From Bacteroidetes bacterium 47-18 (lineage in GTDB: Bacteria; Bacteroidota; Bacteroidia; Chitinophagales; Chitinophagaceae): a stretch of DNA of 64,000 nt. Below the pieces are notes generated by a model. That model made no database searches and was not told the DNA's origin. It saw only the letters and a list, made by a program, of their open reading frames with translations. The position numbers and the translations under genes are program-made. Location of the stretch: contig MKSF01000029.1 of NCBI GenBank assembly GCA_001897155.1, positions 1 through 64,000 on the forward strand, read 5' to 3'. This document shows positions 24,386-31,934 of this stretch, one piece after another. Positions within the stretch are counted from its first letter, which is position 1; each line of letters opens with the position of its first letter.

Positions 24386-24529
24386 TAGCCGATCCTTTAA
24401 AATTTTGCCTTCTGTGCGTGGGCTAAATGCGTGATGGGATAGGAGCGGCATCCTTTTGGGGCTGGGGTTGTAGCCCTGAACAGGAACATTATTCTTTATT
24501 TCTTCTTACTTATTTTTTAGAAAGGAAGG

Positions 24530-24724
24530 CTCGCTAACAGCACCAAAAGATACAGCGGATAGCCCGACCCCTGCCCGCCAAATATCAATAACAAATAGGG
24601 CAGGGGGCACGCCCATATAAAAAACAATATGCCTGAAAATATGCCTAACCAACAGACGACAATAACAACCCGCAATACGCTTGGGTGGCGGGTGGGCATA
24701 GGTGTTAGCGGCGAAGCCGCATAA
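24530..24724. repeat. structured non-coding element with nested inverted repeats
   Basis: GGCTCGCTAACAGCACC near 24528-24544 is roughly complementary to GGTGTTAGCG...AAGCC near 24701-24718; inside lie CCCCTGCCC and GGGCAGGGG as a perfect 9-bp pair. The right end is a GCGGC-GAA-GCCGC hairpin flanked by GTTA and TAAC. It sits between two cassettes and contains no supported gene. The 73-codon minus-strand frame there looks like a chance frame. Confidence 0.55.
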
Positions 24725-24744
24725 CAAAAGTATAAGTTACTGAA

Positions 24745-26082
24745 TTAATAGAAATCATCATGTTCTATTTGTGCAATATGATGATTCTCAATTTGATGTT
24801 TAATTACAAAGGGATCTACATAAAACTTATCCGCAATATCTTCTATTTCCTCTTCTGTAATAATTTCATGGGAAACTTCTTTTCTTAGTTTTTCAGCAGG
24901 AACAAGAAATTCAGCAGCAAAAGCTCTATTTCTTTTTTGATTCTCAATATGAGATTTTGTTACTAACGATAACTCACCAACTGAAGAAAAAAAGTAATCA
25001 TAAAGTGCCCTACAGTATGCGAACTTTGTCTTGTTGGAATTTGTACCCAAGTTTTTGCCTAATACAAAAAAAGGGCTATTTTCATCATTTACTCCACTCA
25101 CAACGGAAATTGAATTAGGCAAATCTTCATATGCTATTATTAGATTCAAGTCATTATCAGCAACTTTTAATGCATGGCTAATATCATTAAAATCTTTTAA
25201 TATGTGACCATTTAGTTTCAATTCTTTTCTTAATTCCCTTGCAGCTTCATAACCTTCTATCCATGGAAATTGAAATTCTTTAACTTTCGATTGGATTTTT
25301 TGATGAATTCGATCTAATTTTTCTATATGAAATTTATTTTCTTTAATACGAGAAATAGCTGTCATTGTTAAACTAGCATCTCTTTGAATATTAATCGGGT
25401 TACACGCAATAAAAAAATCATTTAAAACTTCATTCGGAAGTTGATTATAGACCTTTATGATTGCATCCGATTGATTTGGCGTTACATTAAAAGGATCAAT
25501 ACTAGCAGATGCTGATATTTTGCAAAATTTTATCTCGTCAGCAGTTAACTGATGAATACTTTCCCATTCCTGTTGTAATAAGGTTCCAGATATGCCTTTG
25601 GCATCTAAACGATTCACCACTTTATCAACAAAGTCAAAAAGGTCTTCTTGTAAAAGGTCAACAGAAATTTTTGTCTGTCCAGATCTTAGAAATTGAAGTT
25701 TATGATTTTTAAGTATCGCTTTTCTCCATTCTATAAGAACTAAATCACCTATTGGTTTGATACTTAAGTTAGGCAGGGCGTAACCTTCTCTAGCGTAAGA
25801 TAAGTTATGTCTGCTCTCATATTCTTTAAGATCTATTTTATTAGGAGTAAACGGCTCATACAATAAAAACCACCAATTAAGAACGATCCATTCAGCTAAT
25901 GGATATAGAGGTAAATTAATATTGTCCTTTACAGTATCCGATTTTCTATCAATTAATTCAGAAATTATTTCGTCATTATATGAAATACGTAAAGAAGCCC
26001 AAGTAGCAATTAATTCTTGCCCCTGAACATCAGTATCGGTTATATCCTGCCAGTTATAAGTGAAATCTAATTTATTCGGCAT
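24745..26082 (-). CDS. IrrE/ImmA-like protein lacking the HExxH motif
   Basis: The C-terminal third resembles ImmA/IrrE family proteins: ISVVSGVNDENSPFFVLGKN, then RNRAFAAEFLVPAEKLRK and the tail IADKFYVDPFVIKHQIENH. The place of the zinc motif HExxH reads KFAYCRALYDYFF, so peptidase activity is probably absent. The N-terminal 250 residues are helical and unassigned. The frame opens at a GTG (26145), but the ATG at 26082 leaves only an 11-bp overlap with the upstream gene and is preferred. Paired with the 136-residue gene upstream, it may form a defence or toxin-antitoxin unit; that is inference. Confidence 0.7.
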   Translation of the reverse strand: MPNKLDFTYNWQDITDTDVQGQELIATWASLRISYNDEIISELIDRKSDTVKDNINLPLYPLAEWIVLNWWFLLYEPFTPNKIDLKEYESRHNLSYAREGYALPNLSIKPIGDLVLIEWRKAILKNHKLQFLRSGQTKISVDLLQEDLFDFVDKVVNRLDAKGISGTLLQQEWESIHQLTADEIKFCKISASASIDPFNVTPNQSDAIIKVYNQLPNEVLNDFFIACNPINIQRDASLTMTAISRIKENKFHIEKLDRIHQKIQSKVKEFQFPWIEGYEAARELRKELKLNGHILKDFNDISHALKVADNDLNLIIAYEDLPNSISVVSGVNDENSPFFVLGKNLGTNSNKTKFAYCRALYDYFFSSVGELSLVTKSHIENQKRNRAFAAEFLVPAEKLRKEVSHEIITEEEIEDIADKFYVDPFVIKHQIENHHIAQIEHDDFY

Positions 26083-26482
26083 ATATCTTATTAATGCCCG
26101 GAGGCCACTCAAATTGATTAATTGGAAAGCCTTTATACTCTCCACTTTCCTTATTAATTAGTCTTCCCATAAAAACTGTGTTCTCATATTTGAACCATAC
26201 ATAGCGAGGAAAATCACCTTCAAAATAATCACATACTGCTCCTTTTTCAAAGGCTATTTTTAACCATTTATTTACTAAATCTAAATCATTAATCCAACGA
26301 GGACACATGGAGGCATCAGGTCGAGGCCTTGGTATTTTCCCTTCAATCAAACGACTCGGTGCATCCTTGTGTTCAACACTACCAACATATGAAACTTTAT
26401 CCTTTATTGCTTCAAGGTGTTTGACGTTCGGATTTTTGGTCAATTTATTGGGCAGAGGTCTTTGTCTATTTGGACTACGCAT
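26072..26482 (-). CDS. protein of unknown function, partner of the IrrE-like gene
   Basis: A 136-residue product with a basic, proline-containing N-terminus (MRSPNRQRPLPNKL), then DASMCPRWINDLDLVNKWLKIAF and a C-terminal YVWFKYENTVFMGRLINKESGEYKGFP. No family recognised. It overlaps the IrrE-like gene by 11 bp, so the two are likely co-translated. Its AT-rich composition matches the island. Confidence 0.65.
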   Translation of the reverse strand: MRSPNRQRPLPNKLTKNPNVKHLEAIKDKVSYVGSVEHKDAPSRLIEGKIPRPRPDASMCPRWINDLDLVNKWLKIAFEKGAVCDYFEGDFPRYVWFKYENTVFMGRLINKESGEYKGFPINQFEWPPGINKIYAE

Positions 26483-26541
26483 TTAATTACAAAATTAGTA
26501 TAATAATTAACATCAACAGTGAACATACAGTAATTTAAGAA

Positions 26542-26952
26542 CTACTTTAACCCCTCCAGCCTCGCCATCATCTCATCCTTCTCCTTCAGCATCCTTTCGT
26601 ACAAAGCTATTTTTTCTTCATGAAGCTGAATTAATTTATCAATAGGATGAATGTGCATTGTACCATAGTTAAAGAAGTTAGCATGATCGCCAAACGTATT
26701 AGCAATAATATTCACCGCCTGTTCCTCATCAAAATTCTGGATCGCCTCCACCGGTATTTTCAATAAGGCAGATATTTTTTGAAGTAGGGGAGTATCAATA
26801 GTTTCCTTTTGTTCAAGTAAAGATACAGCTTGCTGGCTCATGTTGAGGTCAAAAGCCAGGGCATCTTGTTTTATACCCAGCATTTCACGGAAGCGTTTAA
26901 TGTTGCGGCCCTCGTGTACTTTATGGTTCGGCATAGCAGTATGTGTTGTCAT
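26542..26952 (-). CDS. XRE-family transcriptional regulator (antitoxin-like)
   Basis: A helix-turn-helix of the Cro/C1 type occupies about residues 16-70 (NIKRFREMLGIKQDALAFDLNMSQQAVSLLEQKE), followed by a linker and a C-terminal helix with heptads (KLIQLHEEKIALYERMLKEKDEMMARLEGL) that probably forms a coiled-coil dimer. It is divergent from a SymE-like gene. In Bacteroidota this XRE type often sits beside SymE-like toxins, suggesting an autoregulated pair. The first ATG (26952) is only 6 bp from the predicted -7 element, so the transcript is leaderless or starts at the second ATG (26934). Confidence 0.85.
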   Translation of the reverse strand: MTTHTAMPNHKVHEGRNIKRFREMLGIKQDALAFDLNMSQQAVSLLEQKETIDTPLLQKISALLKIPVEAIQNFDEEQAVNIIANTFGDHANFFNYGTMHIHPIDKLIQLHEEKIALYERMLKEKDEMMARLEGLK

Positions 26953-26957
26953 AGGAG

Positions 26958-26988
26958 CAAATTTAGTTTTTTCAAATTAGATTATGCA
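26958..26988 (-). promoter_or_regulatory. promoter of the XRE gene
   Basis: On the minus strand, TTG (26988-26986), 20 bp, then TAAATTTG (26965-26958), a perfect TAnnTTTG. The start site would coincide with the annotated ATG at 26952. Confidence 0.6.
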
Positions 26989-27095
26989 AGCCTAAAGATA
27001 CATAAAATACTAGCTTTTCTGTTGTAACACACAATCAATTTTTGTAGGAAACAAAACCCCGCGACCGTTGCTTTGTACCAACAAAAAGCTAAGCT

Positions 27096-27365
27096 ATGCA
27101 AACAGTAAAAACACCCCGCATTACAAAAAACATCCGCCGCATGACGGTATGCCGCTATGCGTTCAGGGGCATCAACAGCAGAACAACCACATCATTCCCG
27201 GCATTGCGATTGGCGGGCAAATGGTTACAGGATAGCGGTTTCAAGCCCGGCCATGTGGTAGATATTGCCTGCGAAAAAGGCCGGCTTACCATCACCATTG
27301 CCAAAGAACAAAAGTATGAAGCCTTGCAAGAGCGGTTTCAAAGGGAACAGATTGAGATTGTATAG
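27096..27365 (+). CDS. SymE-like toxin
   Basis: The 89-residue protein has the SymE signature in its second half: FPALRLAGKWLQDSGFKPGHVVDIACEKGRLTI, which matches the P-x-L-x-L-x-G-x-WL-x-x-x-GF-x-x-G pattern of the SymE toxin family (AbrB-like fold). The N-terminal half is basic (KNIRRMTVCRYAFRG). Escherichia coli SymE is an SOS-induced toxin repressed by an antisense RNA; here the divergent XRE gene may take that role. It is followed at once by a dif-like half-site (27371-27386). Confidence 0.82.
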   Translation: MQTVKTPRITKNIRRMTVCRYAFRGINSRTTTSFPALRLAGKWLQDSGFKPGHVVDIACEKGRLTITIAKEQKYEALQERFQREQIEIV

Positions 27366-27370
27366 GTGGA

Positions 27371-27386
27371 TTACATTATGTTAAGT
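27371..27386 (+). repeat. dif-like half-site, direct repeat of 28170-28185
   Basis: TTACATTATGTTAAGT occurs here and again at 28170-28185, about 800 bp apart in the same direction. The left arm is missing in this copy, which directly follows the SymE-like stop codon. Confidence 0.6.
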
Positions 27387-27992
27387 AGATGATTTCGGAG
27401 CCATTACACCCTGGCTGCTGTAAATGAGTTATAGGCCTTATTAGGACCGGCCTTGAAAAAATGGCGTGAAGAAAATGGTGCAGGAAGCCGTCCGTGCCTT
27501 GGCACGGAAAAGCCGCCGCTGTTTGAGCCTGCAGTATTTGTTTAATTATGATGCAACCTTGCGGCGAGTTTCGGCGGGTTTAGGCTTTCTGCGCCATTTT
27601 TAGCCGATTTTTTCACAGCCTTGATTTTTTGGTTCTTTTGCATCAAGGCAAAAGAACGATAAACAAAAACCGCGAGCGCCCGCCTGGAAACCTGTAATTA
27701 TAGACAGCAGGCATATTGCAGGTTTACAGGCCAGCGAGCGACCATAAAAAAGAAGCGTTGGCAAAAAGGCAAAAATTTTAAAGACGCTACAAACACGGCG
27801 TGAACATGGGTGCAGTAAAAAATCCTGTGTAAGTTTTCAGTTCGACACAGGAATTTTTACCAGCCCATGGAGCGCCTGCCATTACGGCTATTTACCCGCA
27901 AGGGCAAGGGCTGCACCAAAGTATCCTTCCCAAAACAGATTTTCAAATGTTGTGTGAGTTCGTCTGCAAGTTGCAAAACCTGATTTGCAGCC

Positions 27993-28021
27993 CGCAGACA
28001 TAACGACTAATTATAGGACAA
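27993..28021 (-). repeat. dif-like site
   Basis: On the minus strand: TTGTCCTATAA (28021-28011), a 7-bp centre, and TTATGTCTGCG (28003-27993). The right arm overlaps the end of a hairpin at 27962-27999. Confidence 0.5.
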
Positions 28022-28083
28022 ACCATGAGAGCCGAACTGATCGAAAATCAAAAGCTCAATAGCAATACAAAAGCTGATACATT

Positions 28084-28110
28084 ATTTAACATAATATTGT
28101 TATAGGACAA
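28084..28110 (-). repeat. dif-like site, inverted partner of 28158-28185
   Basis: On the minus strand: TTGTCCTATAA (28110-28100), a 5-bp centre, and TTATGTTAAAT (28094-28084). Together with the site at 28158-28185 it forms a 28-bp inverted repeat around 47 bp that themselves contain GGCTGC/GCAGCC. Confidence 0.55.
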
Positions 28111-28157
28111 ACGTCACCTGGCTGCATTAACTGTCCGGCCAAAACGCAGCCATCGTT

Positions 28158-28185
28158 TTGTCCTATAATTTACATTATGTTAAGT
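28158..28185 (+). repeat. dif-like site with canonical 11-6-11 layout
   Basis: TTGTCCTATAA (28158-28168), centre TTTACA (28169-28174), TTATGTTAAGT (28175-28185). The right arm matches the XerD arm of known dif sites (TTATGTTAA), the left arm resembles the CCTATAA arm of Gram-positive dif, and the centre is the usual 6 bp. Confidence 0.65.
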
Positions 28186-28326
28186 TAAATTACAAACGAA
28201 CACTATCTCACTTATTCATTGCTATTCTAATCTAAAGTGAACCTTTACTGTTCCACTGACCAGCTGCCTTCTTAATCGGTACTTTTATCATTATCTTCCC
28301 AGGCTGTTTAAAAGTGTCGAAAAAAC

Positions 28327-28360
28327 GAAAACGGTTATGAAATATTTCATAACCGTTTTC
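28327..28360. terminator. bidirectional terminator, 34-nt perfect palindrome
   Basis: A perfect 17+17 inverted repeat centred on GAAAT/ATTTC with GAAAAC at one end and GTTTTC at the other, immediately past the 3' end of the tRNA-Leu gene. It should terminate the tRNA transcript and may insulate the island. Confidence 0.85.
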
Positions 28361-28362
28361 CG

Positions 28363-28446
28363 TGCCCAGAACAGGAATCGAACCTGCACTCCCTTGCGAG
28401 AACCAGATTTTGAGTCTAGCGCGTCTACCAATTTCGCCATCTGGGC
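28363..28446 (-). tRNA. tRNA-Leu (anticodon CAA)
   Basis: An 84-nt cloverleaf: acceptor GCCCAGA pairs with TCTGGGC plus discriminator A, D-arm with TTGGTAGACGC, anticodon stem CTAGA/TCTGG around loop CTCAAAA (anticodon CAA, reading UUG), a long variable arm (TTCTCGCAAGGGAGT) as required for tRNA-Leu, and T-arm GGTTCGAATCC. CCA is not encoded. Its 3' end faces the accessory island. No second copy of the 3' end was seen at the far side of the island. Confidence 0.97.
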
Positions 28447-28522
28447 AAGCGTACCGCTTGTGTGGTGCAAATGTAGAGTAAGGAGCTTATACAAACAAAT
28501 ATTTTGTAATTTTTTTTAGCGG

Positions 28523-28921
28523 CTACTGCAGGAGCTGCCCCAGTCGTTGTACCTGGTGATCCACCAGCTTTTGCAGCGGTCCGGAGGCGATCATTTTCAG
28601 CATCATATTCAACTCTGCCTGTATGGTGAAGGTCGCTTTGGTCTGGTCGTCCGCTTGTGGTTCCAGTGTCCATTTTAAGGTAATATCTATAGGTGCTTTA
28701 CCCTTGGGTACCGCGCTTACTTCCCTGTTCGCGACCCTGTTGCTGACTTCCAGGTGCAGACTGGCCATATTTTTAATAGTAAAAGAAGCTTCATCAGGTG
28801 TGGCTTTCCAATCCTGTATATTATCAGGCATCAGTTGCTCATGATTGCTCAGGTCCTTTAAGAAAGTATATACTTCCGTTGCCGGCTTATGAATGATAAC
28901 GGAATTTTCAAATGTTGTCAT
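28523..28921 (-). CDS. SRPBCC-family protein
   Basis: The 132-residue protein begins with FENSVIIHKPATEVYTFLKDLSNHEQLMPD, the typical first strand and helix of the START/SRPBCC fold, has alternating beta strands in the middle, and ends in a long helix (LQKLVDHQVQRLGQLL). The family binds hydrophobic ligands in a deep cavity; the ligand is not known. It lies 49 bp downstream of the MoxR gene in the same direction and may share its transcript. Confidence 0.8.
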   Translation of the reverse strand: MTTFENSVIIHKPATEVYTFLKDLSNHEQLMPDNIQDWKATPDEASFTIKNMASLHLEVSNRVANREVSAVPKGKAPIDITLKWTLEPQADDQTKATFTIQAELNMMLKMIASGPLQKLVDHQVQRLGQLLQ

Positions 28922-28970
28922 AGGTTGTATTGCTTAATATTAAATGATAATAATCTGGTCATAAAAAGGG

Positions 28971-29990
28971 TTATCTTGGAACGGGTACGGATTTAAGCAG
29001 CTCTGCAATGATATCATCGTTCATAAATCCTTCCATTTCCTTTTCCGGCATTAAGACAATACGGTGCCTGAGCACGGGAGGCGCCAGGTACATAATGTCT
29101 TCGGGTATGACAAAGTCTCTTCCCTGCAGGATGGCGTAGGCTTTGGCGGTTTTCATCAGGGCGATGCTGGCGCGTGGCGAAGCGCCGAGGAAAATATCCT
29201 TGTGGTTCCTTGTAGCCACCACGATCCGGGAAATGTATTCCAGTATCTCATCGCTGATATGGATAGTGTGTACCCGGGAACGCAGCTCCAGCAGGGTCTC
29301 TTTGGTCAGGATAGCTTTAAACAGCCTTGCCATACTGCCTTTGCCGTTATGGTGCAGCCTGAGGATATCCAGCTCTTCTTCGGCTGTAGGATACCCTATG
29401 GATATTTTAAAAAGGAAACGGTCCAGCTGCGCTTCGGGCAGGCGGTAAGTGCCTTCATGCTCTACCGGGTTTTGCGTGCCTATGATCAGGAAAGGCGCAT
29501 CCAGCCGGTACACGGCGCTGTCCATAGATACCTGTCGCTCTTCCATGACCTCAAAGAGAGCCGCCTGGGTCTTGGCTGGCGCCCTGTTGATCTCGTCTAT
29601 CAGCACGATATTACTGAATACAGGGCCTTTATTAAAGGAAAAGGAAGCCGTTGCTGGATTGAAAATATTGGTACCCAATACATCGGAAGGCATCAGGTCC
29701 GGGGTGAACTGGATACGGTTATAAGCTACATCCAGCAGTCCTGCGGCGGTTTTGGCCATCAGGGTCTTGGCTACCCCGGGCATACCTTCCAGCAGGATAT
29801 GACCGTCAGCGAGTATGGCCACCAGTATAAGGTCGATGATATCTGTTTTACCGACTATTATCTTACTCATAGCCGCCTGCAACTGTGCTACCGCGTCACT
29901 GATGGTCTGTATATCTGTTCTTGCCTGCAGCTCTTCATTGTTGTCCGGTGCAGCAGCTCCTGGTGCCAAATGTTCATTTGTGATGTCCAT
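28971..29990 (-). CDS. MoxR-family AAA+ ATPase
   Basis: Walker A GMPGVAKT (residues 69-76), Walker B LIDEINRAPAK (Asp132-Glu133), sensor 1 FLIIGTQNPVEHEGTYRLPEAQLDRF and the C-terminal lid (LGASPRASIALMKTAKAYA) are all present, as in MoxR chaperone-like ATPases. These work with VWA or DUF58 proteins in envelope maturation and stress tolerance. It overlaps the upstream DUF4350 gene by 17 bp, a common pairing. Length (339) is normal. Confidence 0.94.
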   Translation of the reverse strand: MDITNEHLAPGAAAPDNNEELQARTDIQTISDAVAQLQAAMSKIIVGKTDIIDLILVAILADGHILLEGMPGVAKTLMAKTAAGLLDVAYNRIQFTPDLMPSDVLGTNIFNPATASFSFNKGPVFSNIVLIDEINRAPAKTQAALFEVMEERQVSMDSAVYRLDAPFLIIGTQNPVEHEGTYRLPEAQLDRFLFKISIGYPTAEEELDILRLHHNGKGSMARLFKAILTKETLLELRSRVHTIHISDEILEYISRIVVATRNHKDIFLGASPRASIALMKTAKAYAILQGRDFVIPEDIMYLAPPVLRHRIVLMPEKEMEGFMNDDIIAELLKSVPVPR

Positions 29991-31140
29991 GATTAAATAA
30001 TTTTGTGATACTGTCTAGTGTAAATATATCCTGGCTGTCCAGTGGTATCCTGTCCTGCACCTTGCGTATCAGGGATATCAGGATATTGATCTTTTCCAGG
30101 CGCACCTGCGATTTGATATGCAGGCTTTCGGCAAAGTGTTCATCAATATGCCGGGTGTCTATATAATACCTGCTTCTTACAAAGTCCAGGAAATACAGGA
30201 TTTTCTTTTCCGCCAGGTTATTGAGATTGCCTTCATTGAAATATAGATGACCTATTGTTTCTATAAAGGCCTGGGTATTATTGTTGTTGACCGCTATTTC
30301 AGGCACCATTTTCTGGCGGCGCTTAAATTCGAAAAGTATAAAGGCAGCCAGTAAGACCAGCAGCAGGTAAAACGCCCACCTGAAAGAAGGATATTGCAGC
30401 AGCAGGTCAAAATCCGTTACCCTGTTATCGTGATGCATAAAAGAGCTGAAGATGATTTTAGTGTAACGGTTGCCGTTCCGGAATCCCAGCAGTTCTTCAA
30501 TATATTTTTTATTATCCCCGAGCATACTGATATTGGTAAATTCGATCGGGTTGGTATGGATCATTATGGTGCCGTCCCCCCAGCGGTAAAGGATAAGATC
30601 GGGGTAGTTATTATAATACCCTTTTACCCCGCTGTCATATGCCGTGTCCGGTTGCATGGCCTGTGCCGGCAACGCTACTGCTGCTTCGTATTGGGACACT
30701 TTTTCCTTATGCAGTATCTTCAGCTCCCCATCGCCCTGCAGGCTTTTATCGGTAAGCGTAAAAAAGAGTGAATGCTGCAGGAGCGTATCGAATGCACCGG
30801 CTGACAGGATAAGGTGGTTACCGCTGTACACATAATCCATCAGGTAGCGAAATTCTGCTTCCGAAAAGAAGGCCGTCTGCCCGATCAGGATCATTAATTC
30901 ATTGGCATCTGCTGTATATTGATGTTGTGTAAAATTAAAGTTAGACTTTAACAGGTGGACGGGTGTCTGTGGAAAATAGTGATACAGGGCTTTACTGAAC
31001 AGGTAAGTGCCGAAGGGTTCTTTGCCGTTCGGATCCATAGTGATATTCCAGTTGACCGCATTGTTCCCCCCGCTTCCGCAGGAAGCCAGGCAAAACAGTC
31101 CTGCCAGTACCAGTATTATCTTAATCCTTATGCTCTTCAT
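29974..31140 (-). CDS. DUF4350-domain lipoprotein/membrane protein
   Basis: The N-terminus (MKSIRIKIILVLAGLFCLASC) is a lipoprotein signal. The domain that follows begins PNGKEPFGTYLFSKALYHYFPQTPVH and contains ELMILIGQTAFFSEAEFRYLMDYVYSGNHLILSAG, the DUF4350 pattern with a glutamine-amidotransferase-like fold lacking the catalytic Cys. A membrane segment (WAFYLLLVLLAAFILFEF, about residues 250-268) precedes a cytoplasmic helical tail. It is coupled to the MoxR gene by overlap. Confidence 0.85.
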   Translation of the reverse strand: MKSIRIKIILVLAGLFCLASCGSGGNNAVNWNITMDPNGKEPFGTYLFSKALYHYFPQTPVHLLKSNFNFTQHQYTADANELMILIGQTAFFSEAEFRYLMDYVYSGNHLILSAGAFDTLLQHSLFFTLTDKSLQGDGELKILHKEKVSQYEAAVALPAQAMQPDTAYDSGVKGYYNNYPDLILYRWGDGTIMIHTNPIEFTNISMLGDNKKYIEELLGFRNGNRYTKIIFSSFMHHDNRVTDFDLLLQYPSFRWAFYLLLVLLAAFILFEFKRRQKMVPEIAVNNNNTQAFIETIGHLYFNEGNLNNLAEKKILYFLDFVRSRYYIDTRHIDEHFAESLHIKSQVRLEKINILISLIRKVQDRIPLDSQDIFTLDSITKLFNHGHHK

Positions 31141-31143
31141 AAA

Positions 31144-31809
31144 TTAAATGCCTAATTGCATGTCGTCGTATTCCAGGATATTAACGCCGTTCACAAAAAC
31201 ATTTACATCATTGTACAGCATGGACGCGGCGATGGCCTGAGCCGGAATGCTGTGATACTTAGACCATTTTCCCTTGCAAAATTTATCAAATATAGGCATA
31301 ATTGCAGTGGCAATGCGCTCCCCTGTCCTTTTCTCGCCTTTCCTGTTTCCCAATATCAGCGACGGCCTGTAGAAAAAAGTACGGGTCACTTCGAGCGCTG
31401 CGATCTCCTCTTCCAGTTGTCCCTTTATCCCGGTATAAAAATTAGATGCTCCCTTTTTGGCGCCGATGGCCGATACCACGTGCACCGCGTTCAGTTGTCC
31501 CCTGATCATACTGCGCTGTATGACCGTTTTGGGTATGGTGATCTCTATAAACCGGTATTGCTCCAGGTCAGGTGTTCTTTTACGGGTAGTGCCCATGCAG
31601 GAAAAGATGCTGTGAACCGGTATCAGGTCGTTCATGAAGTCAAAATCCCGGAAGTCCGTAATGATCTCCTGTACCTTTTCGTGCTGTATCCCGGAGGGTC
31701 TCCTGTTGATGAGTATAATATGCTTATACACGCCGTCTGCTATCAGCTCCTGTACAACAAAAGAACCCACAAGGCCGGTGCTGCCCAGTACAAGTGCCGA
31801 TTTGTTCAT
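31144..31809 (-). CDS. NAD(P)-binding (SDR-like) oxidoreductase, TIP30/HIM1-like
   Basis: The protein opens with LVLGSTGLVGSFVVQEL, a glycine-rich Rossmann motif (GxxGxxG), then has SIFSCMGTTRKR and HVVSAIGAKKGASNFYTGIKGQLEEEI, where the YxxxK-type element is replaced by a Y-x-x-x-K (YTGIK). This matches small NAD(P)H-binding proteins related to TIP30. Substrate unknown. It lies 3 bp upstream of the DUF4350 gene and so heads that leftward operon. Confidence 0.85.
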   Translation of the reverse strand: MNKSALVLGSTGLVGSFVVQELIADGVYKHIILINRRPSGIQHEKVQEIITDFRDFDFMNDLIPVHSIFSCMGTTRKRTPDLEQYRFIEITIPKTVIQRSMIRGQLNAVHVVSAIGAKKGASNFYTGIKGQLEEEIAALEVTRTFFYRPSLILGNRKGEKRTGERIATAIMPIFDKFCKGKWSKYHSIPAQAIAASMLYNDVNVFVNGVNILEYDDMQLGI

Positions 31810-31848
31810 ATATGGTCGAATTTAATGCGTTAATAGTATAAAATTCAT

Positions 31849-31856
31849 TAATTTTG
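31849..31856 (+). promoter_or_regulatory. predicted -7 promoter element
   Basis: TAATTTTG is a perfect TAnnTTTG in the divergent gap. It would drive the gene at 31935. Confidence 0.4.
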
Positions 31857-31934
31857 GCAACCGCAAAATCGTGCGTAAAACTAAGCTAAGTTTAAGAAAT
31901 ACGAAAGAAAAATAACTTGCTACGTCTTAAAAAT

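Larger units (their letters stand above)
27366..28157. other. long structured non-coding region of the island
   Basis: No gene is supported. It contains several perfect hairpins: CCGTGCC/GGCACGG near 27492, GTTCTTTTGC/GCAAAAGAAC near 27632-27657, TCCTGTGT/ACACAGGA near 27822-27852, and GTCTGC/GCAGAC with inner TGCAAA/TTTGCA at 27962-27999. GAAGCGTTGGCAAAA near 27752 also occurs near 24152. It ends with a cluster of dif-like sites. Confidence 0.6.

Noticed and set aside
24506-24727. A 73-codon minus-strand frame with a hydrophobic stretch
   Set aside because: It coincides with nested inverted repeats of a structured non-coding element and has no start signal.
18524-28446. Classical integrative element with tRNA-derived attachment repeats
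   Set aside because: No integrase gene and no duplicate of the tRNA-Leu 3' end could be found in the window.
29064-29996. A 310-codon open frame on the plus strand
   Set aside because: It is the antisense shadow of the MoxR ATPase gene, whose motifs are intact on the other strand.
31156-31833. A 225-codon open frame on the plus strand
   Set aside because: It is antisense to the NAD(P)-binding protein, which has a clear Rossmann motif.
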